Positions 1 to 6,056 are shown, counted from the stretch's first letter. The stretch: DNA of 14,725 nt from JBBIND01 sp037444075 (GCA_037444075.1 JBBIND010000088.1:1-14725), one strand, 5' to 3'. Notes: a model not told the origin generated them from the sequence alone. Translations and numbers: made by a program.

Positions 1-342
1 CAGGTAGGCTGGGACATGCTTGCGCTGGCGTCCATGCAACGCGAAGAGACACCGGACAGCTACTTCGAGACGTGCCTGGCGGAGATCGAGAAGCGCATTC
101 ACAGCGCTCCTAACCGGACGCGTCATGCCATGAACAACGCCGTGATGGCGATCGGAATCCGCAACACGGAGCTGCGGTCCGCGGCTCTGGCGGTGGCGGA
201 GCGCATCGGCAAGGTCGAGGTGGACCACGGCGAGACGGGTTGCAAGACGCCGGACGCCGCCAGCTACATCCACAAGACCTGGCAGCGGAAGAAGCTGAAA
301 GCCGGCGCAGGGAAGAAGCCCGCCGCTCGCAAGAAGTCCTAG
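1..342 (+). CDS. DNA alkylation repair protein (AlkD-like HEAT family), C-terminal fragment
   Basis: The reading frame is open from the first base of the window, so only the last 113 residues are present and the true start lies upstream; the ATG at 16 is probably internal. The fragment carries a stretch I recognise from the C-terminal end of the DNA alkylation repair (AlkD-like) family: MNNAVMAIGIRNTELRSAAL, then the tail block IGKVEVDHGETGCKTPDAAS followed by YI. These proteins are all-helical HEAT-repeat DNA glycosylases or their non-catalytic relatives that recognise alkylated bases. The catalytic part would be outside the window, so activity cannot be judged. The protein ends in a basic Lys/Arg/Ala tail (KKLKAGAGKKPAARKKS) that could help DNA binding. 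The family call rests on remembered conservation of the tail block; a non-enzymatic HEAT protein is possible. Confidence 0.72.
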   Translation, partial: QVGWDMLALASMQREETPDSYFETCLAEIEKRIHSAPNRTRHAMNNAVMAIGIRNTELRSAALAVAERIGKVEVDHGETGCKTPDAASYIHKTWQRKKLKAGAGKKPAARKKS

Positions 343-383
343 CAAACGTATGCCGCCTCGATCGAACATCGAACTGCGCACCA

Positions 384-710
384 TTGTGGTGGGCGGCATC
401 TGTGGCGGTATGGCTAGGGTTGGATGTCGCCTGGGATGTCTACATAGGGCTGGGCACGTTGTGTTTCGCGGTGGCTTCCTGTTCACACCCGAGGATTGGG
501 CGCATCGTCGGAGTGGCCGGAGTGCTGATTGCGGTGGGACTGTTGGCGCTCAACTTCTACACCTTCCCTGAGCCCCCGGCTGAAGTGGGGCTCGTCGATC
601 TGGGTCCTCTTGTGGGACTCTGGTATCTGCTCGTCACGATTCTCGTTTTTCGTTCTCTTGCCTGGGCCAGGATTCACCTGGCTTCCGGGCAGAGCGGAAC
701 CGGGGAGTAA
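384..710 (+). CDS. small multi-pass membrane protein, N-terminus uncertain (possible frameshift)
   Basis: The hydrophobic reading frame ends at 710 and contains about three to four membrane segments: WWAASVAVWLGLDVAWDVYI with the following GLGTLCFAVAS, then RIVGVAGVLIAVGLLALNFY, then LVGLWYLLVTILVF. The middle PRIGR and FPEPPAEVGLVDLGPLVGLW blocks resemble a family of small hypothetical four-helix membrane proteins. No ATG exists at a sensible place in this frame: upstream the frame runs into the alkylation-repair gene, and the nearest candidates are TTG at 384 (used here) and GTG at 402. The +1 neighbouring frame has an ATG at 350 whose product begins MPPRSNIELRTIVV, a natural-looking N-terminus, and a one-base shift near 381-395 would join it to this frame. 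The gene may therefore be frameshifted, N-terminally truncated, or start at a rare codon. Function unknown. Confidence 0.55.
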   Translation: MWWAASVAVWLGLDVAWDVYIGLGTLCFAVASCSHPRIGRIVGVAGVLIAVGLLALNFYTFPEPPAEVGLVDLGPLVGLWYLLVTILVFRSLAWARIHLASGQSGTGE

Positions 711-779
711 CGGGCTGCCGGCGGGAGGAGCGCATCCGTCAGGAACACAGACACGGGCAAACGAGGAGGAAAGCTGCTG

Positions 780-1076
780 ATGGCACAAGCCAGGAAGACC
801 GCTAAGCGGGCGGCGCAAACCAAGAAGATAGCCCAACGAGTGGCACAAGCCAAGAGGAAAGCGAAACGCGACGTTGAAAAGGACTATCCGCCAAAACAGT
901 TCGTTGCCAAGCTTCGGCGGTTGGCCGACTGCATCGAGCAGGGCAAGCAGTTTCGCATCCAGATAGCCGGAGAGCGAGTCGCGATACCTCCCACCGGTAC
1001 GATCAACATCGAACACGAGCGCGGCAAGTCGGAAGAGGAAATCGAGTTTCAGATCAAGTGGCCATTGAAGAGGTAG
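780..1076 (+). CDS. amphi-Trp domain protein with duplicated basic N-terminal tail
   Basis: This is a 98-residue protein starting at ATG 780 behind a good ribosome-binding site (GAGGAGG at 762-768). Residues about 37-98 match the amphi-Trp domain: a helix (FVAKLRRLADCIEQGKQF), a beta strand with IQIAGERVAIPP, an acidic segment, and the closing signature EEEIEFQIKWPL with its conserved tryptophan. The domain is widespread in archaea and bacteria and its function is not established. Residues 1-33 are almost entirely Ala, Lys, Arg and Gln, and are built from an imperfect duplication of about 20 residues. Such a tail suggests binding to nucleic acid or another acidic surface (inference). It lies 69 bases after the membrane-protein gene and converges with the toxin-antitoxin-chaperone operon. 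Confidence 0.78.
   Translation: MAQARKTAKRAAQTKKIAQRVAQAKRKAKRDVEKDYPPKQFVAKLRRLADCIEQGKQFRIQIAGERVAIPPTGTINIEHERGKSEEEIEFQIKWPLKR
781..852 (+). repeat. 60-bp-period direct duplication in the amphi-Trp gene
   Basis: The 12-mer TGGCACAAGCCA occurs at 781-792 and again at 841-852, exactly 60 bp (20 codons) apart. The similarity continues imperfectly for about 18 more bases (codons for RKTAKR against KRKAKR). This indicates an in-frame tandem duplication that lengthened the basic N-terminal tail. Confidence 0.7.
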
Positions 1077-1224
1077 CGGCAGGCCGGCCAATCCTGTTCC
1101 GCTTGCCGGCGCGGAGTACTTCAGGCCGCGTATTGCTGCTGACCGTGAGCGTAACCTCGTAGCGGCCGGGCATTGTCGCGGCCACATTGACACCGCTGGA
1201 ACTTACCGGAAACGCCAGGGAAGC

Positions 1225-1244
1225 TGAGTGCCGCGGGGCACTCA
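1225..1244 (-). terminator. hairpin over the SecB-like stop codon, candidate terminator
   Basis: TGAGTGCC (1225-1232) and GGCACTCA (1237-1244) form a perfect 8-bp stem with a GCGG loop. The stop codon of the minus-strand SecB-like gene (TGA, complement of 1242-1244) lies inside the stem. No long U run follows on the minus strand, only a CTTCCC-type stretch, so termination efficiency is uncertain. It could serve as the 3' border of the TAC operon, and also for the convergent plus-strand genes. Confidence 0.45.
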
Positions 1245-1784
1245 CGTCTCTGCTGTATTTGAGCGAGGTGAAGATGTCTTGCGTGCAGGCGTCTGCTTAA
1301 CGGCTTTCGGCAGAAGCCTAAGCAGCGGCACTGTAAGGGGTGGCAGGTTCATGCGCACCACGGTATTCTGCAAGTATTCGCGAAAGTACGGCCAGCAGTT
1401 GAAGACCGCATTGCCGTCCTTGAACGCTTTGACAATTCTGGCCTCTGGCCGGTACCCCGGCGCGAGCCGGTAGTCGACCTCCCACGTGCAGTCCACGTCG
1501 AGGAAGGGCTTCGCCTTCAGTCCAGGCTCTCCCCTGGCGTCCGGCGTCTCTTCCTCCCCGGTCAGGTGGAAGACAATCTCAAGACGGAGAAGGCCCTCGG
1601 GAGCCCGTCCATGTCGCGCTTTGTGACGGATTCGCAGCGCAATCGGCCGGTGCCCGGGCTCGGGCAAGGAATGGCTCACAACACGGCTCTTGAGCAAGCG
1701 GATCGAGTCTATTTCCGCGTGGCTGTGGAGTTCGAAGGCGAGCTTTGCCTCTTCCGGAGTCTGTTGAATAGTCATAGGTGTCAC
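1242..1784 (-). CDS. SecB-like chaperone of a toxin-antitoxin-chaperone module
   Basis: This 180-residue protein shows the SecB-like fold signature near its C-terminus: GNAVFNCWPYFREYLQNTVV (about 124-143) followed by MNLPPLTVPLLRL (145-157). That is where SecB proteins carry FPYARE-type and PPxNF-type motifs. Canonical SecB is about 150-170 residues and delivers preproteins to SecA; the variant located after a toxin-antitoxin pair acts mainly on the antitoxin. The start is ambiguous. GTG at 1784 overlaps the antitoxin stop by 4 nt (GTGA), and ATG at 1775 gives a protein three residues shorter; both imply translational coupling. It is the last gene of the minus-strand trio, after the HigB-like and HigA-like genes, which strongly supports the TAC role. 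The last 20 residues are polar and probably disordered. Solitary export SecB is the alternative, less likely given the overlap. Confidence 0.82.
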   Translation of the reverse strand: MTPMTIQQTPEEAKLAFELHSHAEIDSIRLLKSRVVSHSLPEPGHRPIALRIRHKARHGRAPEGLLRLEIVFHLTGEEETPDARGEPGLKAKPFLDVDCTWEVDYRLAPGYRPEARIVKAFKDGNAVFNCWPYFREYLQNTVVRMNLPPLTVPLLRLLPKAVKQTPARKTSSPRSNTAET

Positions 1785-2218
1785 GCCACGTAGTGATGGG
1801 GGATGTGGATCCCCTCGCCAAGGTTCGGAGTCGATGGTGAGGACGGGATCTCGTCTTCAGCAGGCAAGGTAGGGCTACGGAGCTCGATCACTTTCCAAAC
1901 GGGCTTCTCCAGCCTCACCGGCACCTGTTCGTGCGGAGCAACCTGAAGAGGCACCGCGTCAAGCCTCACTTCTGCACCAAGGGCATAGGCCACCTCGGCC
2001 AGCGTGCGCACCGTAAGATTCGTCGAACCACCAAGCAATTGGGTGATGTAGGCCCGCGACCTGCCCAGGCGCCGCGCCAGCTCCGCCTTGCTCACCCTCT
2101 GCTCCTGCATCAGCCGGGCAAGGAACTCACCGGCTTCGGTGACCAGCCCCTCAATCGCATAGAGCTTGCGGAACTCGGGGCTGTCAATCAACTGTTCGAA
2201 CTGGGTCTTAGCTTTCAT
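1781..2218 (-). CDS. higA: HigA-like Xre antitoxin with C-terminal extension (TAC antitoxin)
   Basis: This 145-residue protein has a Cro/C1-type helix-turn-helix at about residues 33-82. Helices LARLMQEQ, KAELARRLG and RAYITQLLGG are followed by the VRTLAEVAYALGAEVRL ending typical of HigA/Xre antitoxins. Residues about 88-145 are an extension beyond the DNA-binding domain, rich in Pro and charge and with hydrophobic anchors (VWKVIEL at 107-113, IHIPHHYVA at the very end). In TAC systems such a tail is the chaperone-addiction region that makes the antitoxin unstable unless the SecB-like partner binds it; that role is inferred here. The ATG at 2218 has its own AAGGGA ribosome-binding site five bases upstream, inside the toxin gene's last codons. 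The gene overlaps the toxin by 11 nt and the chaperone by 4 nt. It probably autorepresses the operon. Confidence 0.85.
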   Translation of the reverse strand: MKAKTQFEQLIDSPEFRKLYAIEGLVTEAGEFLARLMQEQRVSKAELARRLGRSRAYITQLLGGSTNLTVRTLAEVAYALGAEVRLDAVPLQVAPHEQVPVRLEKPVWKVIELRSPTLPAEDEIPSSPSTPNLGEGIHIPHHYVA

Positions 2219-2633
2219 CTCGTTCCCTTATTGAGAGGCCTTGGGGGCGGTCCGTACCATCACCGCTCGCCCCTCTCGACCGCTCTTCATCTTCCCTAAA
2301 GATCCTTTCAGCTCTCTCGATCTCTTCTCTCGGTGCCTTGCTCTTTTTCTTCCTGAATCCGTGCGTGATCAGGGCTATCCCTCCGGGAAGGAAGCGGCAT
2401 GGCATCCGGACGTTGAACGACTTGAACTCTCGGAACCCACCCTTCAGATTGCCGAACTTCTCAGGATTGCTGATCTTCCCCTGTTCCGCAAGGAGTGCGA
2501 ACAAACGCATGAGTTTTGCCTGGTCTTCACAGGGCAACTCATCGAAGAAATCCTTGCCGGGTGACCGCCCGTTCCTGTCCAATGCGTAGGCGATGGTGAA
2601 CCTCCTCCCCTGGTAGGCTATCGGACGTTCCAC
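2208..2633 (-). CDS. higB: HigB/RelE-family toxin (Gp49-like), first gene of the TAC operon
   Basis: This 141-residue protein belongs to the phage-derived Gp49-like/HigB branch of the RelE superfamily, which are ribosome-dependent mRNA interferases. Visible hallmarks are KFGNLKGGFREFKSF (59-73), arginines at 76 and 80 in the RMPCRF strand, the ALITHGFRKKKSK strand and basic loop (87-99), and the APREEIERAERIF helix (100-112). Start is GTG at 2633 with AGGGG six bases upstream. Homologues are usually about 100-120 residues; this one carries a polar tail of about 25 residues, whose coding DNA overlaps the antitoxin's ribosome-binding site and start. It heads the trio higB-higA-secB-like, the same order as M. 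tuberculosis Rv1955-1957. The basic and aromatic residues expected of an active toxin appear intact, so I expect a functional rather than decayed gene. Confidence 0.87.
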   Translation of the reverse strand: MERPIAYQGRRFTIAYALDRNGRSPGKDFFDELPCEDQAKLMRLFALLAEQGKISNPEKFGNLKGGFREFKSFNVRMPCRFLPGGIALITHGFRKKKSKAPREEIERAERIFREDEERSRGASGDGTDRPQGLSIRERDES

Positions 2634-2641
2634 CAGCCACC

Positions 2642-2675
2642 CCTATGTTAACCTATACATTAACGAGCCGCAAGG
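2642..2675 (-). promoter_or_regulatory. candidate promoter/operator of the TAC operon
   Basis: On the minus strand, TTGCGG (complement of 2668-2673) and TAACAT (complement of 2645-2650) are separated by 17 bp and could be -35 and -10 boxes. Transcription would then begin almost at the toxin's GTG codon. The same stretch holds two adjacent direct repeats on the plus strand, CCTATGTTAAC (2642-2652) and CCTATACATTAAC (2652-2664), and is AT-rich against its surroundings. A HigA-type repressor bound there would block the promoter. The -35 match is weak, so the operator reading is firmer than the exact promoter boxes. Confidence 0.4.
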
Positions 2676-3524
2676 CCCCCAGAGACGATTCTTGGTTGCA
2701 CTTGACGTGTCCGGTCTTGACAAAATATAGAAAACATGTGGACGACGAAGAGATGTGCCCGCCTGCAAAACTCTTCTCATCCGAGTGTGAATGAGGGGGG
2801 ATGGCGGTTTCCGTGCCAGAAGAAGCCGGCTTCCGCTCGGTGGTTCTGATCGCCCACTGATCCTCCCGCGGGCGGAATGCCGCTCGTGGATCGGACAAGG
2901 CTCAATCGCCTGAACCATGACCCCGCTATTATCCATCGCGCTCGTCGAAAAGACGGGCCCCCTAGCGAACAGGCACCGCAATGGGAAGCGCGTTCGCAAT
3001 GTCGGCGGGGCCCGGCCATGACTGCCTGGGCCAACTCCACGTTTGAGTCCGCGTGAGCGAGAACTGAAGCCGCACCCCATCCCGGCCTGCTCCACGCTGC
3101 TTTTGCATGGATAGGGGGATCTTCTTCTCTTCATCTCGTGTTTCACAAAGTGGAGAGAACAAGTGGGGAGCGGAATTGCTTGGCAGGTTTGACGAGCTAA
3201 TCGGCGCCCACAGGGGCGCCTTCCAAACCGTGAAATCGGACGAGCCGCGCTTCCGTCGGGCGGGCTTCAAGCTGGAAAATGTGTTCGGTCCGCCCATCGT
3301 CGTCCCGCGGACTGCCGCTACCCTGCTCCGTACCCTCAACATAGCTTTGGGCGGCATCGTTTTCTCGCTGTACTACTCCGGGCGCAAAGGCGCCGGCTAT
3401 GCGGCAGCCACGCCTCTCAAGCTCATCGGTTTTCAGTTGAACCGTGGGCCGGATCAACCGTTGCAGTCTCCCGAAGCTGAGAAGCCACTCCGCTCAGACG
3501 TTTCGTGACCGCCGCTGCGCGCGG
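2665..3524. other. intergenic region without a recognisable gene
   Basis: About 860 bases between the TAC promoter and the uxuA promoter hold no reading frame I can match to a family. The longest frames (minus 2643-3146 and 2962-3357, plus 3107-3508) are Ser/Pro/Arg-rich or overlap each other antisense, as chance frames do in GC-rich DNA. A plus-strand promoter-like signal sits at 2702-2731. A 37-codon frame (ATG 2736 to TGA 2849, product beginning MWTTKRCARLQNSS) follows it, with no ribosome-binding site. I see no tRNA, terminal inverted repeats or transposase. It could be a remnant of transferred DNA that arrived with the TAC operon, or could encode an untranslated RNA. Confidence 0.4.
2702..2731 (+). 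promoter_or_regulatory. promoter-like signal of unknown target
   Basis: TTGACG at 2702-2707 and TATAGA at 2726-2731 are separated by 18 bp, in an AT-rich island (ACAAAATATAGAAAACAT). A second box, a perfect TTGACA, lies at 2717-2722 but lacks a well-placed -10. The signal points into the gene-free stretch and is divergent from the TAC promoter; a leaderless ATG lies at 2736. Confidence 0.3.
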
Positions 3525-3527
3525 ATC

Positions 3528-3536
3528 TGGTAGGAT
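3528..3536 (+). promoter_or_regulatory. possible extended -10 of uxuA
   Basis: TGG followed by TAGGAT (3531-3536) resembles an extended -10 element (TGn plus four of six TATAAT bases), 52 bases before the uxuA ATG. There is no convincing -35 box 17 bp upstream. The call is tentative. Confidence 0.25.
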
Positions 3537-3587
3537 GCACAACAGGAATCGGCCCTCAGGCCGGCTCCACTCGAAAGCAGGTGAAAG

Positions 3588-4691
3588 ATGGCTAAGATCA
3601 CTCGCCGCAACTGTCTCCAAGGCACGCTTGCCGCCGCTATGGCGGGCGCCGGCGCCACCCCCGTACTGGCAGGGCCCGGAGGACCGCAACGCAAGACCCT
3701 GCGTTCGCGGCAGAGCATCCGGCTGGCGCAGATCCTGGGCCCCGGAGACAGTTCCCAACGGAGGTTGATGCGCCAGATTGGTGTCAACCACGTGATCCTC
3801 GGCGCAGCCGCAGCTCTCAATAAAGTCCCTAAAGAGCGTTATGAGGAAACTCTGGCAGGCATCAAGGCGGATTTTGAGAGCGTCGGCATGACGATCGACG
3901 GTGTGGAAAGCCATCCGGTGGCCGCGGAGAAGATCAAACTCGGTTTGCCCGGGCGTGACGAGGAACTCGAGAACTACGTCGTGGCGATCCGGGCCCTGGG
4001 CAACGTGGGCATCCCGGTCGTCTGCTACAACTTCATGGCGGGGCTGGGATGGTACCGCACGAAAGTCAACGTGCCCGAGCGCGGCGGCGCGCTGACCAGC
4101 GAGTTCGACAACAAGGCGGCGATTGCCCAAGGGCTGACGCAATGGGGGGAGGTGCCGGAAGAGAAGATCTGGGACAACATGATCTACTTCCAGAAGGCCC
4201 TCATCCCGGTTGCCGAAAAAGCAGGCATTCAGATGGCCTTGCATCCGGATGATCCGCCGCTGTCGCCCCTGCGCGGCATCGGGCGCATCCTCACCAGCGC
4301 CGCCAGTTTCCGCCGTGTGATGAACATCGTTCCCAGCCCGATCAACGGCGTCACCTTCTGCCAGGCGAATTTTGTGGCCATGGGCGAGGATATTGAGGCG
4401 TTGGCGCGCGAGTGGGGCGCGCAGAAGAAGATCTTCTTCGTACATTACCGCGACATAGCGGGACAGGGCGAGTATTTCCGGGAGACCTTCCACGACAACG
4501 GTCCCACGGACATGGTGCGGATGATGAAGGTGTATCACGAGACGGGTTTTGCGGGCCCCATGCGCCCGGACCACGCGCCCACGCTAGAAGGCGAAGCAAA
4601 CGACCGTCCCGGCTACGCCGTCATGGGCAAGGTTCTGGCGTTCGGCTACATGCGCGGCATCCTGGAAGGCATGAACATTCCTTACGCCTGA
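3588..4691 (+). CDS. uxuA: mannonate dehydratase (UxuA family) with an N-terminal export-like signal
   Basis: This 367-residue enzyme is predicted to dehydrate D-mannonate to 2-keto-3-deoxy-D-gluconate (EC 4.2.1.8), a step of glucuronate degradation. Family blocks are clear: MALHPDDPP (216-224), FCQANF (257-262), HYRDI (286-290), ETFHDNGPTDM (about 299-309) and MRPDHAPTLEGE (325-336). These supply the His, Cys, His and Asp metal ligands known for this Mn-dependent TIM-barrel enzyme (here H219, C258, H286, D328). The start at ATG 3588 has AGGTGA five bases upstream. Residues 1-28 look like a twin-arginine signal (TRRNCLQGTLAAAMAGAG, then PVLA), which is odd because UxuA is normally cytoplasmic; the position after the twin Arg lacks the usual Phe. 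No other hexuronate gene (uxaC, uxuB, kdgK) is adjacent. The substrate could be another aldonate. Confidence 0.87.
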   Translation: MAKITRRNCLQGTLAAAMAGAGATPVLAGPGGPQRKTLRSRQSIRLAQILGPGDSSQRRLMRQIGVNHVILGAAAALNKVPKERYEETLAGIKADFESVGMTIDGVESHPVAAEKIKLGLPGRDEELENYVVAIRALGNVGIPVVCYNFMAGLGWYRTKVNVPERGGALTSEFDNKAAIAQGLTQWGEVPEEKIWDNMIYFQKALIPVAEKAGIQMALHPDDPPLSPLRGIGRILTSAASFRRVMNIVPSPINGVTFCQANFVAMGEDIEALAREWGAQKKIFFVHYRDIAGQGEYFRETFHDNGPTDMVRMMKVYHETGFAGPMRPDHAPTLEGEANDRPGYAVMGKVLAFGYMRGILEGMNIPYA

Positions 4692-4698
4692 GCCTCCT

Positions 4699-4717
4699 GC
4701 CCGGCGCGGCGCCGGGC
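4699..4717. terminator. GC-rich hairpin between convergent uxuA and Gfo/Idh/MocA genes
   Basis: GCCCGGCG (4699-4706) and CGCCGGGC (4710-4717) form a perfect 8-bp stem with a CGG loop. It lies 8 bases after the uxuA stop and 5 bases before the stop of the opposing gene. The following TTGCT is only weakly T-rich. The symmetric location suggests a bidirectional terminator. Confidence 0.55.
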
Positions 4718-4721
4718 TTGC

Positions 4722-6056
4722 TCAGAGCATCTTGGTAACGCCCGGGACGAAGGTCGGGTAATTGCCTTCAGCGTCCGGCCGCACGGGAGGCTCCATGTCC
4801 GCCCGCACGTCTTCAGGCCTCGGGGCGTAGTAGAAGTTCGAGGCGCTGATCTGCTCCCAGGTTACTTCCTTGCCCGTATAGCAACTGATCTGGCCCATGA
4901 TGGCAATCAGCGTACTGCGAGTCATGTAGTCACAGTTGTTGACGGGCTTGCCGCTGCGAATGGCCCGGAACAGTTCCACATGCTCAATCAGGTACGGGTT
5001 CGCGGAGGGGTTGGCGGGCGCTCTTGGGCCGGTGTAGGTCCAATTCGTTTCGCCTTCGATGCGCATAGCCGTCAGGTTGCACCGCCCCTTGGTCCCCAAC
5101 AGGATGCTTGAATTCTCGTTGTAGCAATCCGGAATCGTCCGGCAGAAGGCGTAGAGCCGCACACCTCCGGCAAACTCATAAACCACGGCATGGTGGTCGA
5201 ACACGTTGCCGTAGATTTCGCCGCGCAGCGTGGAGCGGCCGCCCATGCCATGGCACTTCAGCGGCGCCTGTTCGTTCAGAGCCCAACTGGCCCGGTCGAG
5301 GTTGTGGACGAGCGATTGCGGCACGTCGTCGCCCGAAAGCCAATGGAAGTGGTATTGGTTACTCCCCTGGTATTCGACCTCGGTGAGGCCGGGTTGCCGC
5401 GCATAGAGGCCATAGGGCGCGCGCAGGAAGTTCTCCTCGATGGCTACGATGTCGCCGATAGCGCCTTCGCGCAGACGCGCCATGGTCTCCCTGTAGCCGG
5501 GGTGATAGCGGCTTTGCAATCCGGAAACGACGCTGAGATTCTTCCGGCGGGCCATTTCACAGGCTGCGCGCACGGTCTGGATGCCGGCCGGGTCGATGGC
5601 GTGCGGCTTCTCCACGAACACGTGTTTGCCCGCCTCGATAGCGGCCTGCATGTGGAGCGGGTGGAACTTGGCGGCGTTGGCGATGATGACGACGTCGGCG
5701 GATGCAATCACGCGCTTGTACGCATCAAAGCCGCCGAAGCAATGCTCGTTATCCACGGAGACCTGGTGCGGCAGCCTGGCGGCGAGGACCTTGCGCTTCT
5801 CCAGAACCCGATCCAGCACCAAGTCACCCATGGCGACCAGGCGCACGCCGTCGTCCGCATTCATGGCGTTGATGGCGGCGTCCGGGCCACGGCTGCCGCA
5901 GCCAATCACGCCGACGCGGATCACATCCGTAGCCGCGCGCGCGCCCGGCATCATGCCGAGGCCTCCAGCCGCGGCGGGCAGGGCGGCGCTGGAAGCCCGC
6001 AGAAAATCCCGGCGTGAGGGTACCGTCGTTCCGTTCGTGGTGGTGCGCTGTTGCAT
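4722..6056 (-). CDS. Tat-exported Gfo/Idh/MocA family oxidoreductase
   Basis: This 444-residue protein opens with a twin-arginine signal (SRRDFLRASSAALPAAAGG, residues 14-32, likely cleavage after ARA at 39-41). The Rossmann nucleotide-binding motif VGVIGCGSRG (48-57) follows, then the family hallmark VFVEKPHAID (146-155), in which the EKP Lys lines the active site. The C-terminal half carries the GFO_IDH_MocA alpha/beta domain, including FHWLSGDDVPQSLVHNLDRA and a DHHAVVYEFAGG strand. Members oxidise or reduce sugars, inositols or glycosides using a tightly bound NAD(P). Exported versions with Tat signals are abundant in Acidobacteriota, Planctomycetota and Bacteroidota, often for polysaccharide processing. 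The substrate here cannot be told. Start is ATG 6056, with GGAGG five to six bases upstream. It converges on uxuA and may share its physiology, though the two are not co-transcribed. Confidence 0.9.
   Translation of the reverse strand: MQQRTTTNGTTVPSRRDFLRASSAALPAAAGGLGMMPGARAATDVIRVGVIGCGSRGPDAAINAMNADDGVRLVAMGDLVLDRVLEKRKVLAARLPHQVSVDNEHCFGGFDAYKRVIASADVVIIANAAKFHPLHMQAAIEAGKHVFVEKPHAIDPAGIQTVRAACEMARRKNLSVVSGLQSRYHPGYRETMARLREGAIGDIVAIEENFLRAPYGLYARQPGLTEVEYQGSNQYHFHWLSGDDVPQSLVHNLDRASWALNEQAPLKCHGMGGRSTLRGEIYGNVFDHHAVVYEFAGGVRLYAFCRTIPDCYNENSSILLGTKGRCNLTAMRIEGETNWTYTGPRAPANPSANPYLIEHVELFRAIRSGKPVNNCDYMTRSTLIAIMGQISCYTGKEVTWEQISASNFYYAPRPEDVRADMEPPVRPDAEGNYPTFVPGVTKML

Noticed and set aside
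1054..1245. 63-codon minus-strand frame between the amphi-Trp gene and the SecB-like gene, with a stretch (VNVAATMPGRYEVTLTVSS) that looks like a beta-sandwich fragment
   Set aside because: Too short, overlaps the end of the amphi-Trp gene antisense, has no start signals, and the resemblance to known surface-protein domains is too weak to claim a remnant.
2643..3146. Minus-strand frame of 167 residues upstream of the TAC operon
   Set aside because: Ser/Arg/Pro-rich chance composition; it runs through the TAC promoter region and has no recognised domain.
3107..3508. 133-codon plus-strand frame in the gene-free gap
   Set aside because: It has some GC-ending codons and a hydrophobic patch, but an antisense frame of similar quality overlaps it, no family is recognised and there is no ribosome-binding site at its ATG. 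It is not strong enough to list as a gene.
3423..4574. 383-residue minus-strand frame opposite uxuA
   Set aside because: The plus strand carries unmistakable mannonate dehydratase motifs; the antisense frame has shadow composition and no motifs.
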